11,138 nucleotides of DNA from the NCBI GenBank assembly GCA_012270595.1, contig JAAXIA010000128.1:1-11138 (forward strand). The letters run 5' to 3'. Positions 1 through 7,881 of the stretch are shown here, piece by piece; the first letter of the stretch is position 1; every line of letters starts with the position of its first letter. Origin of the DNA: Rhodanobacteraceae bacterium. GTDB lineage: Bacteria > Pseudomonadota > Gammaproteobacteria > Xanthomonadales > Rhodanobacteraceae. The notes beneath the pieces were generated by a model. The model was not told the origin of the DNA. It made no database searches and saw nothing but the letters and a program-made list of their open reading frames with translations. The translations under genes were made by a program, and so were the position numbers.

Positions 1-757
1 GGTTAATGAGCCAGCCCATCAGGCCAATCAACTCCTCACCCTGGTCGCGCAAGCCGGCAAGAATGTGCAATGCGCGCGCGCATTGCCCCGCCAGTATGGC
101 GTCGGTAAGTTTGAAAATATCGTAGCGGGCGCTATCGGAAATCAGTTTTTCCATGCTTTCCGCGTCCAGGCGCACACTCTCCCCCGCCCGCAGCAGTACC
201 AGCTTTTCCACTTCTTGAGCAGCGGCAAGCAGGTTGCCTTCCACCCGCGAAGCCAGCAGCGCCACCGCATCTGACGTCACCAAGACATGTTGCTCGGCGA
301 GCCGTGCTTCGATCCAGGCATGCCACTCGTGCGGACGCGGCGCATGGAAAACGACCATGGCACCACTGCTGTCGATTTTTCTGCTCCACGCGCCCTCGTG
401 CTGCTTGCTCCAGGTAGTAGCTGTCACCAGCAACATGAGGTCTGCAGGCACCGCAGCACAGAACTCGACGAGTGCCGCCGCTCCCTCCTTACCGGGGCGC
501 CCAGTCGGCAAGCGCAACTCGATGATACGGCGACGGGCAAACAACGACATACTCACTCTGGCACGCGCCAGAGCGTTCCAGTCGAAACGCGAACCGGCAT
601 CAAAAATCTCGCGCTCACTGTAGCCGAGTGTGTGCGCCTGTGCGCGTAGCTTATCCGCCGCATCAAGCACCAGAAGCTCCTCGCCCACCAGTAAGTAGAT
701 GGGTCGCAAGCGCGGTGCGGTCAACTCCTTGCGCCATTGGGAAGCACTAAGCGGCAC
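1..757 (-). CDS. holA: DNA polymerase III subunit delta (partial, C-terminus beyond left edge)
   Basis: Delta is the clamp-loader subunit that opens the beta sliding clamp during chromosome replication. About 252 N-terminal residues are visible; the E. coli protein is about 343, so roughly the last quarter lies outside the window. The recognisable family signatures are PIYLLVGEE near the N-terminus (the delta equivalent of the AAA+ nucleotide-binding region, without a functional P-loop), VEGNLLAAAQEVEKL in the middle, and SARYDIFKLTDAILAG followed by ALHILAGLRDQGEE near the visible end. I chose the GTG at 755-757 because the frame upstream has no better start before a stop codon, and the protein then begins MPLSASQWRKEL, as expected for the family. 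It follows lptE after 11 bases on the same strand, so the two are almost certainly cotranscribed. The same lptE-holA order occurs in E. coli. No strong ribosome binding site is visible. Confidence 0.93.
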   Translation of the reverse strand, partial: MPLSASQWRKELTAPRLRPIYLLVGEELLVLDAADKLRAQAHTLGYSEREIFDAGSRFDWNALARARVSMSLFARRRIIELRLPTGRPGKEGAAALVEFCAAVPADLMLLVTATTWSKQHEGAWSRKIDSSGAMVVFHAPRPHEWHAWIEARLAEQHVLVTSDAVALLASRVEGNLLAAAQEVEKLVLLRAGESVRLDAESMEKLISDSARYDIFKLTDAILAGQCARALHILAGLRDQGEELIGLMGWLIN

Positions 758-768
758 GGTCGTTGTCT

Positions 769-1317
769 TTAGTGTCCAGAAACCATGGGAGCCGTAGCGT
801 GGCCCTGGGATACCGGCGTTGACGTCTGCACTGCGGCTTCAAGACGTAGCAGGATGGTTCGCACCATGTCGTTATTGAGGTTTTCTTGCAACTGTGCCAT
901 TTCAGTTTGACTACCCACGGCATCACTGGCATTGTAGCTATACTCACGTGACATATTGATATGCTGCACAGGAATCAGCAATTTGCCGGCACCATCCTTA
1001 AACATGAACGCGACATGATAGTGTACGGCATATTCGGTCACGCGGGCCACGGCATTGATGCTGAGTGAATCGGTACTGAAATGTGCCATGATGACATCCA
1101 GTTCGGCTATGCCCTGCCCTCCCTGCTCCTCCACCGTGATGCCCATCGTTTTCAGTGCGCGCGCCAGATAGCGCCGCAGGTCCCCATTACCGCTGACACG
1201 AAGGTGGATGTGCCGTAGTGATGACGGTAACACCAGACTACGGCGCAAGTGAAACCCACAGGCACCCAATGTCAGGGCTGCCAGAAGTAGCAGACAGCGA
1301 CGGCGCATCAGCTTCAT
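769..1317 (-). CDS. lptE: LPS-assembly lipoprotein LptE
   Basis: LptE is an outer-membrane lipoprotein that plugs the LptD barrel and helps insert lipopolysaccharide into the outer leaflet. The 182-residue product starts MKLMRRRC, followed by a hydrophobic signal peptide and a lipobox LGAC at residues 17-20. Cys20 is the predicted lipidation site. Gly at the next position is compatible with outer-membrane sorting. Right after the cysteine comes GFHLRR, the hallmark start of mature LptE. The rest is divergent, as is normal for this family, but fits the size and the predicted alpha/beta pattern. The ATG overlaps the leuS stop codon (ATGA), so translation is probably coupled to leuS. No separate Shine-Dalgarno sequence is visible. 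A second in-frame ATG three codons later is possible but less likely given the coupling. Confidence 0.93.
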   Translation of the reverse strand: MKLMRRRCLLLLAALTLGACGFHLRRSLVLPSSLRHIHLRVSGNGDLRRYLARALKTMGITVEEQGGQGIAELDVIMAHFSTDSLSINAVARVTEYAVHYHVAFMFKDGAGKLLIPVQHINMSREYSYNASDAVGSQTEMAQLQENLNNDMVRTILLRLEAAVQTSTPVSQGHATAPMVSGH

Positions 1318-3938
1318 CCGACAACAATGTTGACGATCTTGCCATGGACCACGATCACCCGACGCACTGTCTTTCCGGCAAGAAATGCTTTGATATTTGG
1401 ATGCCTGCGGGCAGTTTGCTCCACTTCGTCCTGTTGTGCACTGGCGCTCACTTCAATCGTCGCCCGCAATTTACCGTTAATCTGTACGGCCAGCTTAAGC
1501 TGATCGCGCACCAGTGCCGCCTGGTCTACCTGCGGCCAGGGCTGATCCTCCAGTGTACTTTCAGGGTGACCAAGTACCTGCCAAAGGTGGTGGCTCACGT
1601 GGGGCACTACCGGGTTTAGCATCAACACCATGGTTTCCAGCACCTCGCGCCGCACTGCGCAAGCTTGCGCGCTCATATCGGTAAGTTTATTCACCGCATT
1701 AAACAGTTCCATTAATGCAGCAATGGCCGTATTAAAGGCATGGCGGCGGCCAAAGTCATCACCCACTTTCTGGATGGTTTCATGCAGCTGGCGACGCAAG
1801 GATTTCTGCACAGCGTCAAGCTGATCTGGTTCCAGTTGCGGAAGCGCCGGCTGTTTGGCATGAGCAAGCACTTCGCGCCAGAAACGGCGCAGGAAACGCG
1901 CCATGCCTTCTATACCGGCCTCGCTCCATTCCAGCGATTGCTCCGGTGGGGCGGCAAACATGGAAAACAGCCGTACCGCATCGGCACCGTAACGGGCAAC
2001 CATGGATTGCGGGTCCACGCCATTGTTCTTCGACTTGGACATTTTCTCGATGCCACCAATCTTGACCGGCTGACCATCACTCTTAAGCACCGCACCCACC
2101 ACACGTCCCTTGCTATCGCGTTGGATGTCTACCTTGGCCGGATTGATCCAGTCCTTGGAACAATCCTTATTCTCACGGTAAAAAGTCTCGGCAATCACCA
2201 TCCCCTGACACAACAAGCGGGTAACCGGCTCATCCGTATGTACCAAACCCATATCCCGCAATAATTTATGGTAGAAGCGGAAATACAGCAGATGCAAAAT
2301 AGCGTGTTCCACACCACCAATATATTGATCCACTGGCAGCCAATAGTTGGCACGCGCATCAACCTGGGTGCTGGCACCGGGTGAAGTGTAACGCGCGTAG
2401 TACCAGCTCGATTCCATAAAGGTATCGAAAGTATCGGTTTCGCGCTCGGCCGCGCTACCGCAAACGGGGCAGCTAACCAGGCGCCATTGTGGATCGGTTT
2501 TGAGTGGTGAACGTACGCCAGAAAAGGCCACATCCTCTGGCAATAGCACCGGCAAATCTTTTTCGGGCACCGGCACATCACCGCAATGCGGGCAGCGAAT
2601 CACCGGAATCGGACAGCCCCAATAACGCTGACGGCTCACACCCCAGTCGCGCAGGCGATAATGAATCTGGCGCGCACCCATGCCGCGCTGCTCCAGCAGC
2701 CTGGCGACGGCCTCAAAAGCTTGTGCGTAGTCTTTACCATCAAGCTCGCCGGAGTTGATGACCTGCATGTCGGGACGGCTTTTATCGGCATACCACGGCT
2801 GCCAGCGCGTGGAGTCATAATGCTCGCCGGCCACCGCGATGACCTGTTTAATCGGCAACCCATAGCGCGCAGCAAATTCAAAGTCACGCTCATCATGACC
2901 GGGCACTGCCATCACTGCGCCGGTGCCATAACCCATGAGTACGAAATTAGCCACCCATAGCGGAAGCTTTTCGCCACTGAGCGGATGGATCGCATAAAGC
3001 CCCATCGCCATGCCACGCTTTTCCTGCTTCTCCAGCTCAGCTTCGGAAACGCCGCCACGCTTGATCTCGGCCAGAAAGGCAGCAAGCCTAGGATCCCTGA
3101 CCGCCGCTTTTTGCGCCAGAGGGTGCCCCGCGGCAAGAGCAAGAAAACTCACTCCCATCAGGGTATCTGGCCGTGTGGTGAATACCGTAAGCGACTGTGC
3201 TTCACCTTCCACTGCAAAGCTGATCTTAAGGCCATTACTGCGCCCAATCCAGTGACGCTGCATGTTTTTCACCGCTTCCGGCCAACCCGGCAGCGTGTCC
3301 AGACCATCAAGCAATTCTTGCGCATATGCGCTGATCTTAAGGAACCATTGCGGTATTTCACGCTGTTCCACCGGTGCGCCCGTGCGCCAGCCACAACCGT
3401 CAATAACCTGCTCGTTGGCCAACACCGTCTGATCGACCGGATCCCAATTCACCACACTGTGCTTACGATAGGCGATGCCTTTTTTCATCAAATGCACGAA
3501 CATCCTCTGTTCGTGCAGGTAGTAATCGCTCTGGCAAGTAGCAAACTCACGGCTCCAGTCGATGGCATACCCCAGAGCTTTGAGCTGGTCGCGCATATGC
3601 CCAATATTGGCATAGGTCCAGCTTGCCGGTGCCGTGGCGTGTTTGATTGCGGCATTTTCAGCGGGCAGGCCAAAAGCATCCCAACCCATTGGCTGCAACA
3701 CATTCTTCCCCTGCATACGCTGGAAACGGGCAATCACATCCCCCATCGTGTAGTTGCGCACGTGCCCCATATGCAAAGCACCGCTGGGATAGGGCAGCAT
3801 GCACAGGCAGAAAAACTTCTGCCGTGCCGGATCTTCCTTCACCTCGTAGGCACACTGCTCGCTCCAGTAGCGCTGCGCGGCAGCTTCCACCGACTGTGGA
3901 TCGTAATCGTTCAGGGACTGCGCCAAAATAGCCTGCAT
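1314..3938 (-). CDS. leuS: Leucyl-tRNA synthetase
   Basis: This class I aminoacyl-tRNA synthetase attaches leucine to tRNA-Leu in the cytoplasm. From the ATG at 3936-3938 the protein is 874 residues, close to the 860 of E. coli. The HIGH-type ATP motif is HMGH at 56-59, in [19 protein letters not shown]. The CP1 editing domain carries TTRPDT at 254-259 and GHDERDFEF from 347, with the conserved editing aspartate at 349. Zinc-binding pairs CPHC (Cys449, Cys452) and CPVC (Cys490, Cys493) follow. KMSKS lies at 632-636, and then come the anticodon-binding and C-terminal domains. The reading frame stays open for 43 codons upstream to 4067, but that stretch does not look like LeuS and the family normally begins near [14 protein letters not shown]. 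The stop overlaps the lptE start by 4 bases. No strong ribosome binding site precedes the chosen ATG. Confidence 0.97.
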   Translation of the reverse strand: MQAILAQSLNDYDPQSVEAAAQRYWSEQCAYEVKEDPARQKFFCLCMLPYPSGALHMGHVRNYTMGDVIARFQRMQGKNVLQPMGWDAFGLPAENAAIKHATAPASWTYANIGHMRDQLKALGYAIDWSREFATCQSDYYLHEQRMFVHLMKKGIAYRKHSVVNWDPVDQTVLANEQVIDGCGWRTGAPVEQREIPQWFLKISAYAQELLDGLDTLPGWPEAVKNMQRHWIGRSNGLKISFAVEGEAQSLTVFTTRPDTLMGVSFLALAAGHPLAQKAAVRDPRLAAFLAEIKRGGVSEAELEKQEKRGMAMGLYAIHPLSGEKLPLWVANFVLMGYGTGAVMAVPGHDERDFEFAARYGLPIKQVIAVAGEHYDSTRWQPWYADKSRPDMQVINSGELDGKDYAQAFEAVARLLEQRGMGARQIHYRLRDWGVSRQRYWGCPIPVIRCPHCGDVPVPEKDLPVLLPEDVAFSGVRSPLKTDPQWRLVSCPVCGSAAERETDTFDTFMESSWYYARYTSPGASTQVDARANYWLPVDQYIGGVEHAILHLLYFRFYHKLLRDMGLVHTDEPVTRLLCQGMVIAETFYRENKDCSKDWINPAKVDIQRDSKGRVVGAVLKSDGQPVKIGGIEKMSKSKNNGVDPQSMVARYGADAVRLFSMFAAPPEQSLEWSEAGIEGMARFLRRFWREVLAHAKQPALPQLEPDQLDAVQKSLRRQLHETIQKVGDDFGRRHAFNTAIAALMELFNAVNKLTDMSAQACAVRREVLETMVLMLNPVVPHVSHHLWQVLGHPESTLEDQPWPQVDQAALVRDQLKLAVQINGKLRATIEVSASAQQDEVEQTARRHPNIKAFLAGKTVRRVIVVHGKIVNIVVG

Positions 3939-3976
3939 AGTTCGTTTGTTACCGTGCCTAAAGACTGATGCCAGAA

Positions 3977-4005
3977 ACCATAACACACGGCCAGCCTGCA
4001 CAAAA
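3977..4005 (-). promoter_or_regulatory. Candidate leuS promoter (extended -10)
   Basis: On the minus strand TATGGT (3977-3982) is preceded by TGT, giving an extended -10 element. The hexamer 17 bases further upstream, TTTTGT at 4000-4005, is a poor -35, which is tolerable for an extended -10 promoter. Transcription would start near 3970, leaving a leader of about 30 bases before the leuS ATG. This is a pattern match only. Confidence 0.3.
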
Positions 4006-4195
4006 CGCCGCATGGCAGATGCGCGCCTATCATGTAGTGATACCTGCTGATTCTTGCAAGATGCCACTGTATCACCAGAAAAACCAGCGCAACATCAGGA
4101 TTTTCCACGGTAAATCCGGCTTATTCCATGATCACTTTGTTATACGTATTCTCACGGTTTCGTGATCCTGGACTTAAGATAACTGGTGATGCAGG

Positions 4196-4213
4196 GGTAT
4201 TTTCGGTATTTTC
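4196..4213. repeat. 9-base tandem direct repeat
   Basis: GGTATTTTC occurs twice back to back (4196-4204 and 4205-4213), just beyond the hairpin that ends the pqi operon. On the minus strand it reads as an A-rich stretch. It could be replication slippage or a protein-binding site; nothing decides between these. Confidence 0.7.
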
Positions 4214-4222
4214 TGGATATGA

Positions 4223-4264
4223 CTATCAACCGGGCGGACACTTTGGTGTTCGCCCGGTTGATAG
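4223..4264 (-). terminator. Strong hairpin at the 3' end of the pqi operon, overlapping the pqiC stop
   Basis: The arms at 4223-4236 and 4251-4264 are perfect 14-base inverse complements (CTATCAACCGGGCG). After one mismatch on the minus-strand RNA (a G-U pair on the plus-strand RNA) a further 4 base pairs close a 4-base loop (4242-4245). The hairpin begins inside the last codons of pqiC and contains its stop codon, TGA at 4226-4228, followed at once by an in-frame TAG. There is no run of U after the stem on the minus strand, so it is not a textbook intrinsic terminator. It could instead stabilise the mRNA 3' end or be an inserted palindromic repeat unit. Its position at the end of a four-gene operon favours a 3'-end role. 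Confidence 0.5.
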
Positions 4265-4831
4265 CGCCTTAGTGACCGATGCAATGCGCCTGGCCAGCTC
4301 AGCCAGTGCCTGTTGCTGGGCAGCGACCAGTGCGGCAAAAGCGCTGTCTGCGTGTTTGCGTATACGGCTACTACATACCAGCACATGCTTATGCGTGAGG
4401 CTGCGCACGCTCCAATTGGCGTCGAGCAACACATACCGCGCAGGCACGGCATCGAAACGGTGCAGGTTGACCTTGATCCGCACCATTGGTTTATTTCCCG
4501 GTGGTAACCCGCTGACATTTTGTGCACCTGTATCATGCGCCAGTTCTGCTGCCAGCGCGCTGTGCACTTCATCTGCCAGCGGAGCCAGCCAGCGCCGCCC
4601 GTTCAGTACCAGCACCGACACAACCCCTGAACGCACCACCAGCTGTGCCTGGTCAAGCTGGGGGGGAATACTTACCGGCAACAGCGAAAAAACAAACGAC
4701 GCTGGTTTCGGAAGCAAAGCACCAGCACTGTCACCCTGACGCATCAGTGTATAGTAATGCACCGGCGGCGAGGCACAAGCCGCCAGTACTAAAGCCAGTG
4801 CTCCGATGCATCCGATACGCCAGCTGATCAC
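4226..4831 (-). CDS. pqiC: PqiC-type ABC-transport auxiliary lipoprotein
   Basis: PqiC is an outer-membrane lipoprotein that docks the PqiB tunnel to the outer membrane in MCE-based lipid transport. The 201-residue product has a signal peptide with lipobox LAAC at residues 16-19 (Cys19 lipidated, Ala following). Then comes SPPVHYYTL, the typical start of this family (formerly DUF330), where YYTL is conserved. Further family-like stretches are LLPVSIPPQLDQAQLVVR and LNGRRWLAPLADEVHSALAAEL. It starts with GTG, and that codon overlaps the pqiB stop (GTGA), so it is probably translated by coupling. The last dozen residues, LSTGRTPKCPPG, are encoded within or next to the terminal hairpin and are rich in Pro and Gly. 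They look like a late extension rather than part of the fold. Confidence 0.88.
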   Translation of the reverse strand: MISWRIGCIGALALVLAACASPPVHYYTLMRQGDSAGALLPKPASFVFSLLPVSIPPQLDQAQLVVRSGVVSVLVLNGRRWLAPLADEVHSALAAELAHDTGAQNVSGLPPGNKPMVRIKVNLHRFDAVPARYVLLDANWSVRSLTHKHVLVCSSRIRKHADSAFAALVAAQQQALAELARRIASVTKALSTGRTPKCPPG

Positions 4832-6498
4832 CGTGCGCTCCCCCTCGATGGTTTAGCCTTCGGCACGACCGGCAGCACCGGATCACTGCGACGACCGCGA
4901 ATAAGCGCTTCCGGATAAACACTTAGATAATTGCCAAGCATGCTCAGTGAACGCGCCGCACGCCTTAGCTCGCTTAGTGTAGCGACAAGATTCTGCTGCA
5001 ATGGCGAGTCACTGGCCAATATCTGGCTGGCCGAATCCAGTGTACTTTGTGCTCCTTTCAGGGTTTGCTGCATCTGCGGCAACAGGCTACCGTCAACGTG
5101 CTTTAGCGTAACGTCGACATCCACGAGCACTCTGTCAAGATGCCTGCCGATACGGGCAAAGGGAATTTTCCGGACACTGCTTACGATCTCAGCCAACTGT
5201 TGTTGCACCTTGTTGAAACTACCGGACACGGTTGGAATTTCTAACGGCTGCACATTTGGATCGGCATACTTTTTCCCCACGTCAGAGAGAAAATCCAGCG
5301 CGATATAGAGCTTCCCCGTCAACAGATTGCCGGTACGTGCCTGTGCACGCAAACCACGCCCCACCAAGCGAGTCATGATGTGGGGAAAATCTGCTTTTTC
5401 CCCATGAACTCTGGCCAGATTCACCAGTTTGTCATTGGATTGTCCTAAGCGTCGCGGATACACCACAGCATTGACGAGCAACGGAAAGTTCTGTGTTTTA
5501 CCGTCATAGTCCAAACGTATGGATATCACTTTGCCAATCTCCACGCCCAGGAAATCCACTGGCGCACCGACACTCAAACCACGCAATGCCTGCTTAAAAC
5601 GCAAGCAGATGTAATACGGTACACCGCTAAGTGGTCTCATGGCGGTACTTTTATCGGCAAACAGGTAAAATTTGGCGTTTTCCCTGGCCGGAGCGCTTTT
5701 ATGCCCGCCGGGTGACCCCTGAAAAGCCACACCACCCGCCACGATCGTTACCAGAGACTGTGCCTTTAACTTAACGCCATTGGCTCCCACTGAGACATCA
5801 AGACCACTGGCATTCCAGAAGCGTGTCCTGTCCGTCACAAAACGATCATTCGGGCTTGTCACAAAAATGCGCAGAGTAACGCCACTGCCATCATTGTCGA
5901 TTTGATAAGAGGTGACTTGACCGACCTTGATGTGGCGGTAATAGACCGGTGCCCCCACATCGAGTGAGCCAAGATCCTTGGCGTGTAACACAAAGCTGCG
6001 CCCTCGCGAACCATGCGTCACTGCCGGAGGCAGCGCCAAACCCTTGAAGCGTTTTCTGGTTTTACTTGATTTGCCAACATCGGCGGCAATATAAGCTCCC
6101 GACAACAAGGTGGTGATACCGGATATACCGCTAGGCCCAATACGCGGACGCACAATCCAGAACCGTGTATCCGTTGTTGCAAAACTGCTGGCACTTTTGT
6201 CCAGAGTAACAGCAACGATCACATGTTCACGATCCGTACCGAGACGGATTTTGTCAACCTTGCCAATGGTGACGCTCTTGTATTTCACTGGCGTCTTGCC
6301 CTCCACCAGTCCCTCGGCTGACTGAAAACTAATGGTAATCACCGGACCACTCTGGAGCCTGGCATGAACCAGCAGTATCACTCCCACCACAGCAGCCATC
6401 ATGGGCACCAGCCAGATCAGCCAGGTATCTACCCTGCGGTGGCGCACCAATGGCCGGGGCAAAGCTTCTGGAATGCTCCGGGGCTGTTTATCCGTCAT
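4828..6498 (-). CDS. pqiB: PqiB-type MCE-domain lipid transport protein (three MCE domains)
   Basis: PqiB forms a hexameric tube across the periplasm through which lipids are thought to move between the inner and outer membranes. The protein is 556 residues (E. coli PqiB is 546). It has a short cytoplasmic tail with basic residues, one transmembrane anchor at about 26-46, and three MCE domains at roughly 52-143, 167-260 and 296-405. The repeated signatures are VKYKSVTIGKVDKI, VYYRHIKVGQVTSY and VDFLGVEIGKVISI. A long helical C-terminal segment at about 425-525 matches the coiled-coil needle of PqiB, and YPEALIRGR near 529 is typical of the family. It overlaps pqiA2 upstream and pqiC downstream by 4 bases each. 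YebT/LetB is excluded because it has seven MCE domains. Confidence 0.95.
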   Translation of the reverse strand: MTDKQPRSIPEALPRPLVRHRRVDTWLIWLVPMMAAVVGVILLVHARLQSGPVITISFQSAEGLVEGKTPVKYKSVTIGKVDKIRLGTDREHVIVAVTLDKSASSFATTDTRFWIVRPRIGPSGISGITTLLSGAYIAADVGKSSKTRKRFKGLALPPAVTHGSRGRSFVLHAKDLGSLDVGAPVYYRHIKVGQVTSYQIDNDGSGVTLRIFVTSPNDRFVTDRTRFWNASGLDVSVGANGVKLKAQSLVTIVAGGVAFQGSPGGHKSAPARENAKFYLFADKSTAMRPLSGVPYYICLRFKQALRGLSVGAPVDFLGVEIGKVISIRLDYDGKTQNFPLLVNAVVYPRRLGQSNDKLVNLARVHGEKADFPHIMTRLVGRGLRAQARTGNLLTGKLYIALDFLSDVGKKYADPNVQPLEIPTVSGSFNKVQQQLAEIVSSVRKIPFARIGRHLDRVLVDVDVTLKHVDGSLLPQMQQTLKGAQSTLDSASQILASDSPLQQNLVATLSELRRAARSLSMLGNYLSVYPEALIRGRRSDPVLPVVPKAKPSRGSAR

Positions 6499-7115
6499 CG
6501 CTGTCTTTCGTCATCCCATATCATGCGCGGATCAAAACTCGTGGAAGCCAGCATGGTCATTACCACAGTCAAACCGAAGAAAATAACACCAGGCAATGGT
6601 GCCACCAGACTGAATATACCGAAGTGCACCAAGGTGGCCAAGAGCGCTACGATGAAGACATCCAGCATCGACCAGTACCCCATGATCTCCACCAGCCGAT
6701 AGAGCTTCGCACGCTGCGGACGCGCCCAGTCACTGTTGTGACGCGCGCTTACGAGTAAGGCTGCCAGTACAAAAAACTTGGTCATCGGCACCAGAATGCT
6801 GGCAGTGAACACGATAATCGCCAGGCCAGGTGAACCTCTGACCCAGAGTTCGATTACGCCGCTTAAAATAGTGTTGTCATCTACGTTCCCCAGACTGGCC
6901 GTGCGCATGATCGGTAACACATTGGCCGGTATGTAAAACAAAAACCCGGCCACCAGCAAGGCCCAGCTACGCGCATAGCTGGCGAGTTTACGCTCTCGCA
7001 GGACCACCCCGCAGCGTGGACAGGTCGCCTCACCCGGGCTTACGTGACAGCAAACCATCCCACACACATGGCAATGGATCAAGCCAAGTTCACTGGCACG
7101 TGGCAGATGGTTCAT
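6495..7115 (-). CDS. pqiA: PqiA-family inner-membrane protein, second half-size copy (matches the C-terminal half of PqiA)
   Basis: PqiA is the multi-pass inner-membrane partner of PqiB and presumably loads or accepts lipids at the inner membrane. This 206-residue protein corresponds to the second half of E. coli PqiA (417 residues). It has a zinc-ribbon-like pair of CxxC motifs (Cys15/Cys18 and Cys32/Cys35), then about four membrane segments near 49-69, 97-123, 150-168 and 174-192. YIPANVLPIM at 61-70, the stretch around WSMLDVFIVALL, and SFDPRMIWD near the C-terminus are conserved PqiA signatures. Its ATG overlaps the stop of the first PqiA-like gene (ATGA), and its stop overlaps the pqiB start in the same way. 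The split is therefore an arrangement of two complete genes rather than a fresh frameshift, since each half has its own zinc ribbon and start. Confidence 0.93.
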   Translation of the reverse strand: MNHLPRASELGLIHCHVCGMVCCHVSPGEATCPRCGVVLRERKLASYARSWALLVAGFLFYIPANVLPIMRTASLGNVDDNTILSGVIELWVRGSPGLAIIVFTASILVPMTKFFVLAALLVSARHNSDWARPQRAKLYRLVEIMGYWSMLDVFIVALLATLVHFGIFSLVAPLPGVIFFGLTVVMTMLASTSFDPRMIWDDERQR

Positions 7116-7774
7116 TCAGGCGACTCCACATTGCTCTGCCAGGGAACCAGCTCCCATAACTGACGCAGGTCTACGCTGGCAAATAGCGCAAGCAATACGA
7201 TCAGTACCGCATAAGCGAAAAAACCCGGTTCCAGACTGACCTCGAAATAAAGATGTGCCTTGATAACAGACACAATCACACCAAGCACGAATACCTCACT
7301 CATCGTCCATGGGTGCAAATAGTGCAGCCCCACCATCCATGACCGAAACCCCGGTGCACAACGCCCCTTGCATGCAAAGCCCAGTAGCCAGACCATACCC
7401 AACAGATTAACCAGGGGAAACAGGAACAAGGTCACAGCGACAAGAACCGAGATAATCTGACCATCCTCGTGCCACATCGCCAAAATCACGCCCCAGAGCG
7501 TGGTGCTAATTTTTTTACCATTGAGGCCAAGCGTGATGATCGGCCAGAGATTTGCTTCCACGAAGACCAGTAGTGCAGTCATCGCCAACGCCAACAACGT
7601 AAAGACAGACAGGCTTTGATGACGCTCTATCACCGCACCACAACGCACACAGCGCACGACATCACCACGCGCCAGCGGCAAGCGTTGATATACCGTGTCG
7701 CAATGTTCGCAGAGTAAAAGCGGAACCGTAAAATGCGAGGGACCCGGCACATCGGCAGTCGATAAAACACCCAT
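7112..7774 (-). CDS. pqiA: PqiA-family inner-membrane protein, first half-size copy (matches the N-terminal half of PqiA)
   Basis: This is the first gene of the pqi operon and matches the N-terminal half of PqiA. From the ATG at 7772-7774 it is 220 residues. It has a zinc-ribbon pair CEHC/CVRC (Cys22, Cys25, Cys42, Cys45), then about four membrane segments near 56-76, 107-134, 158-175 and 184-203. EANLWPIITL, WTMSEVFVLGVIVSVIKAH and VDLRQLWELV are PqiA-like. The frame also stays open to a GTG at 7843, giving 243 residues. I prefer the ATG because E. coli PqiA begins a similar distance before its first CxxC, and because the best promoter match would start transcription downstream of that GTG. 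Neither start has a good ribosome binding site. Paraquat inducibility of the E. coli homologue is known; nothing here shows SoxRS control. Confidence 0.85.
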   Translation of the reverse strand: MGVLSTADVPGPSHFTVPLLLCEHCDTVYQRLPLARGDVVRCVRCGAVIERHQSLSVFTLLALAMTALLVFVEANLWPIITLGLNGKKISTTLWGVILAMWHEDGQIISVLVAVTLFLFPLVNLLGMVWLLGFACKGRCAPGFRSWMVGLHYLHPWTMSEVFVLGVIVSVIKAHLYFEVSLEPGFFAYAVLIVLLALFASVDLRQLWELVPWQSNVESPE

Positions 7775-7881
7775 GGGCGCTATTGTTACAAATTTGCGCC
7801 CATGCTGCGCGCAGGCGCGACAATTGATATATAGCCTTGTCACCCCATCTTGTGATGAACATCCCCCAACCGGAGTTCGCC
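7775..7881. promoter_or_regulatory. Divergent promoter region between pqiA and cnoX
   Basis: TATATA at 7828-7833 is self-complementary and could serve as a -10 element in both directions. Towards cnoX it is preceded by TGA, giving an extended -10 (TGATATATA), with transcription starting near 7840. Towards pqiA it has ATCACA (minus strand, at 7851-7856) 17 bases upstream, a 4-of-6 match to the -35 consensus, with a start near 7821. The two start sites would lie about 20 bases apart, so the promoters would compete or be controlled together. This is inferred from pattern only. Confidence 0.35.
7872..7875 (+). promoter_or_regulatory. Ribosome binding site that decides the cnoX start
   Basis: GGAG lies 6 bases before the GTG at 7882-7884, which is ideal spacing. 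The competing ATG at 7855 and TTG at 7837 have no comparable site, so the GTG is the preferred start. Confidence 0.6.

Larger units (their letters stand above)
3939..4225. other. Non-coding region between pqiC and leuS
   Basis: This gap of 287 bases probably carries the 5' leader and promoter of the leuS-lptE-holA operon. It holds a candidate promoter just upstream of leuS (listed separately) and a second isolated -10-like TATAAC on the minus strand at 4139-4144. There are two small hairpins: GGATTT/AAATCC at 4098-4103 and 4112-4117, and TCACG-GTTT-CGTGA at 4152-4165. A perfect 9-base tandem repeat sits at 4196-4213. ATCACCAG at 4071-4078 recurs inverted at 4183-4190. No tRNA, T-box-like leader or convincing small gene was recognised. 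Confidence 0.6.

Noticed and set aside
1740..2264. Plus-strand open frame of 174 codons
   Set aside because: Antisense to leuS, with no recognisable domain.
2985..3968. Plus-strand open frame of 327 codons
   Set aside because: It lies wholly antisense to leuS or its leader, has no family features, and is rich in His, Pro and Arg as expected from the complement of a coding strand.
4128..4739. Plus-strand open frame of 203 codons
   Set aside because: Antisense to pqiC and rich in Ser, Ala, Cys and Thr; a complement artefact.
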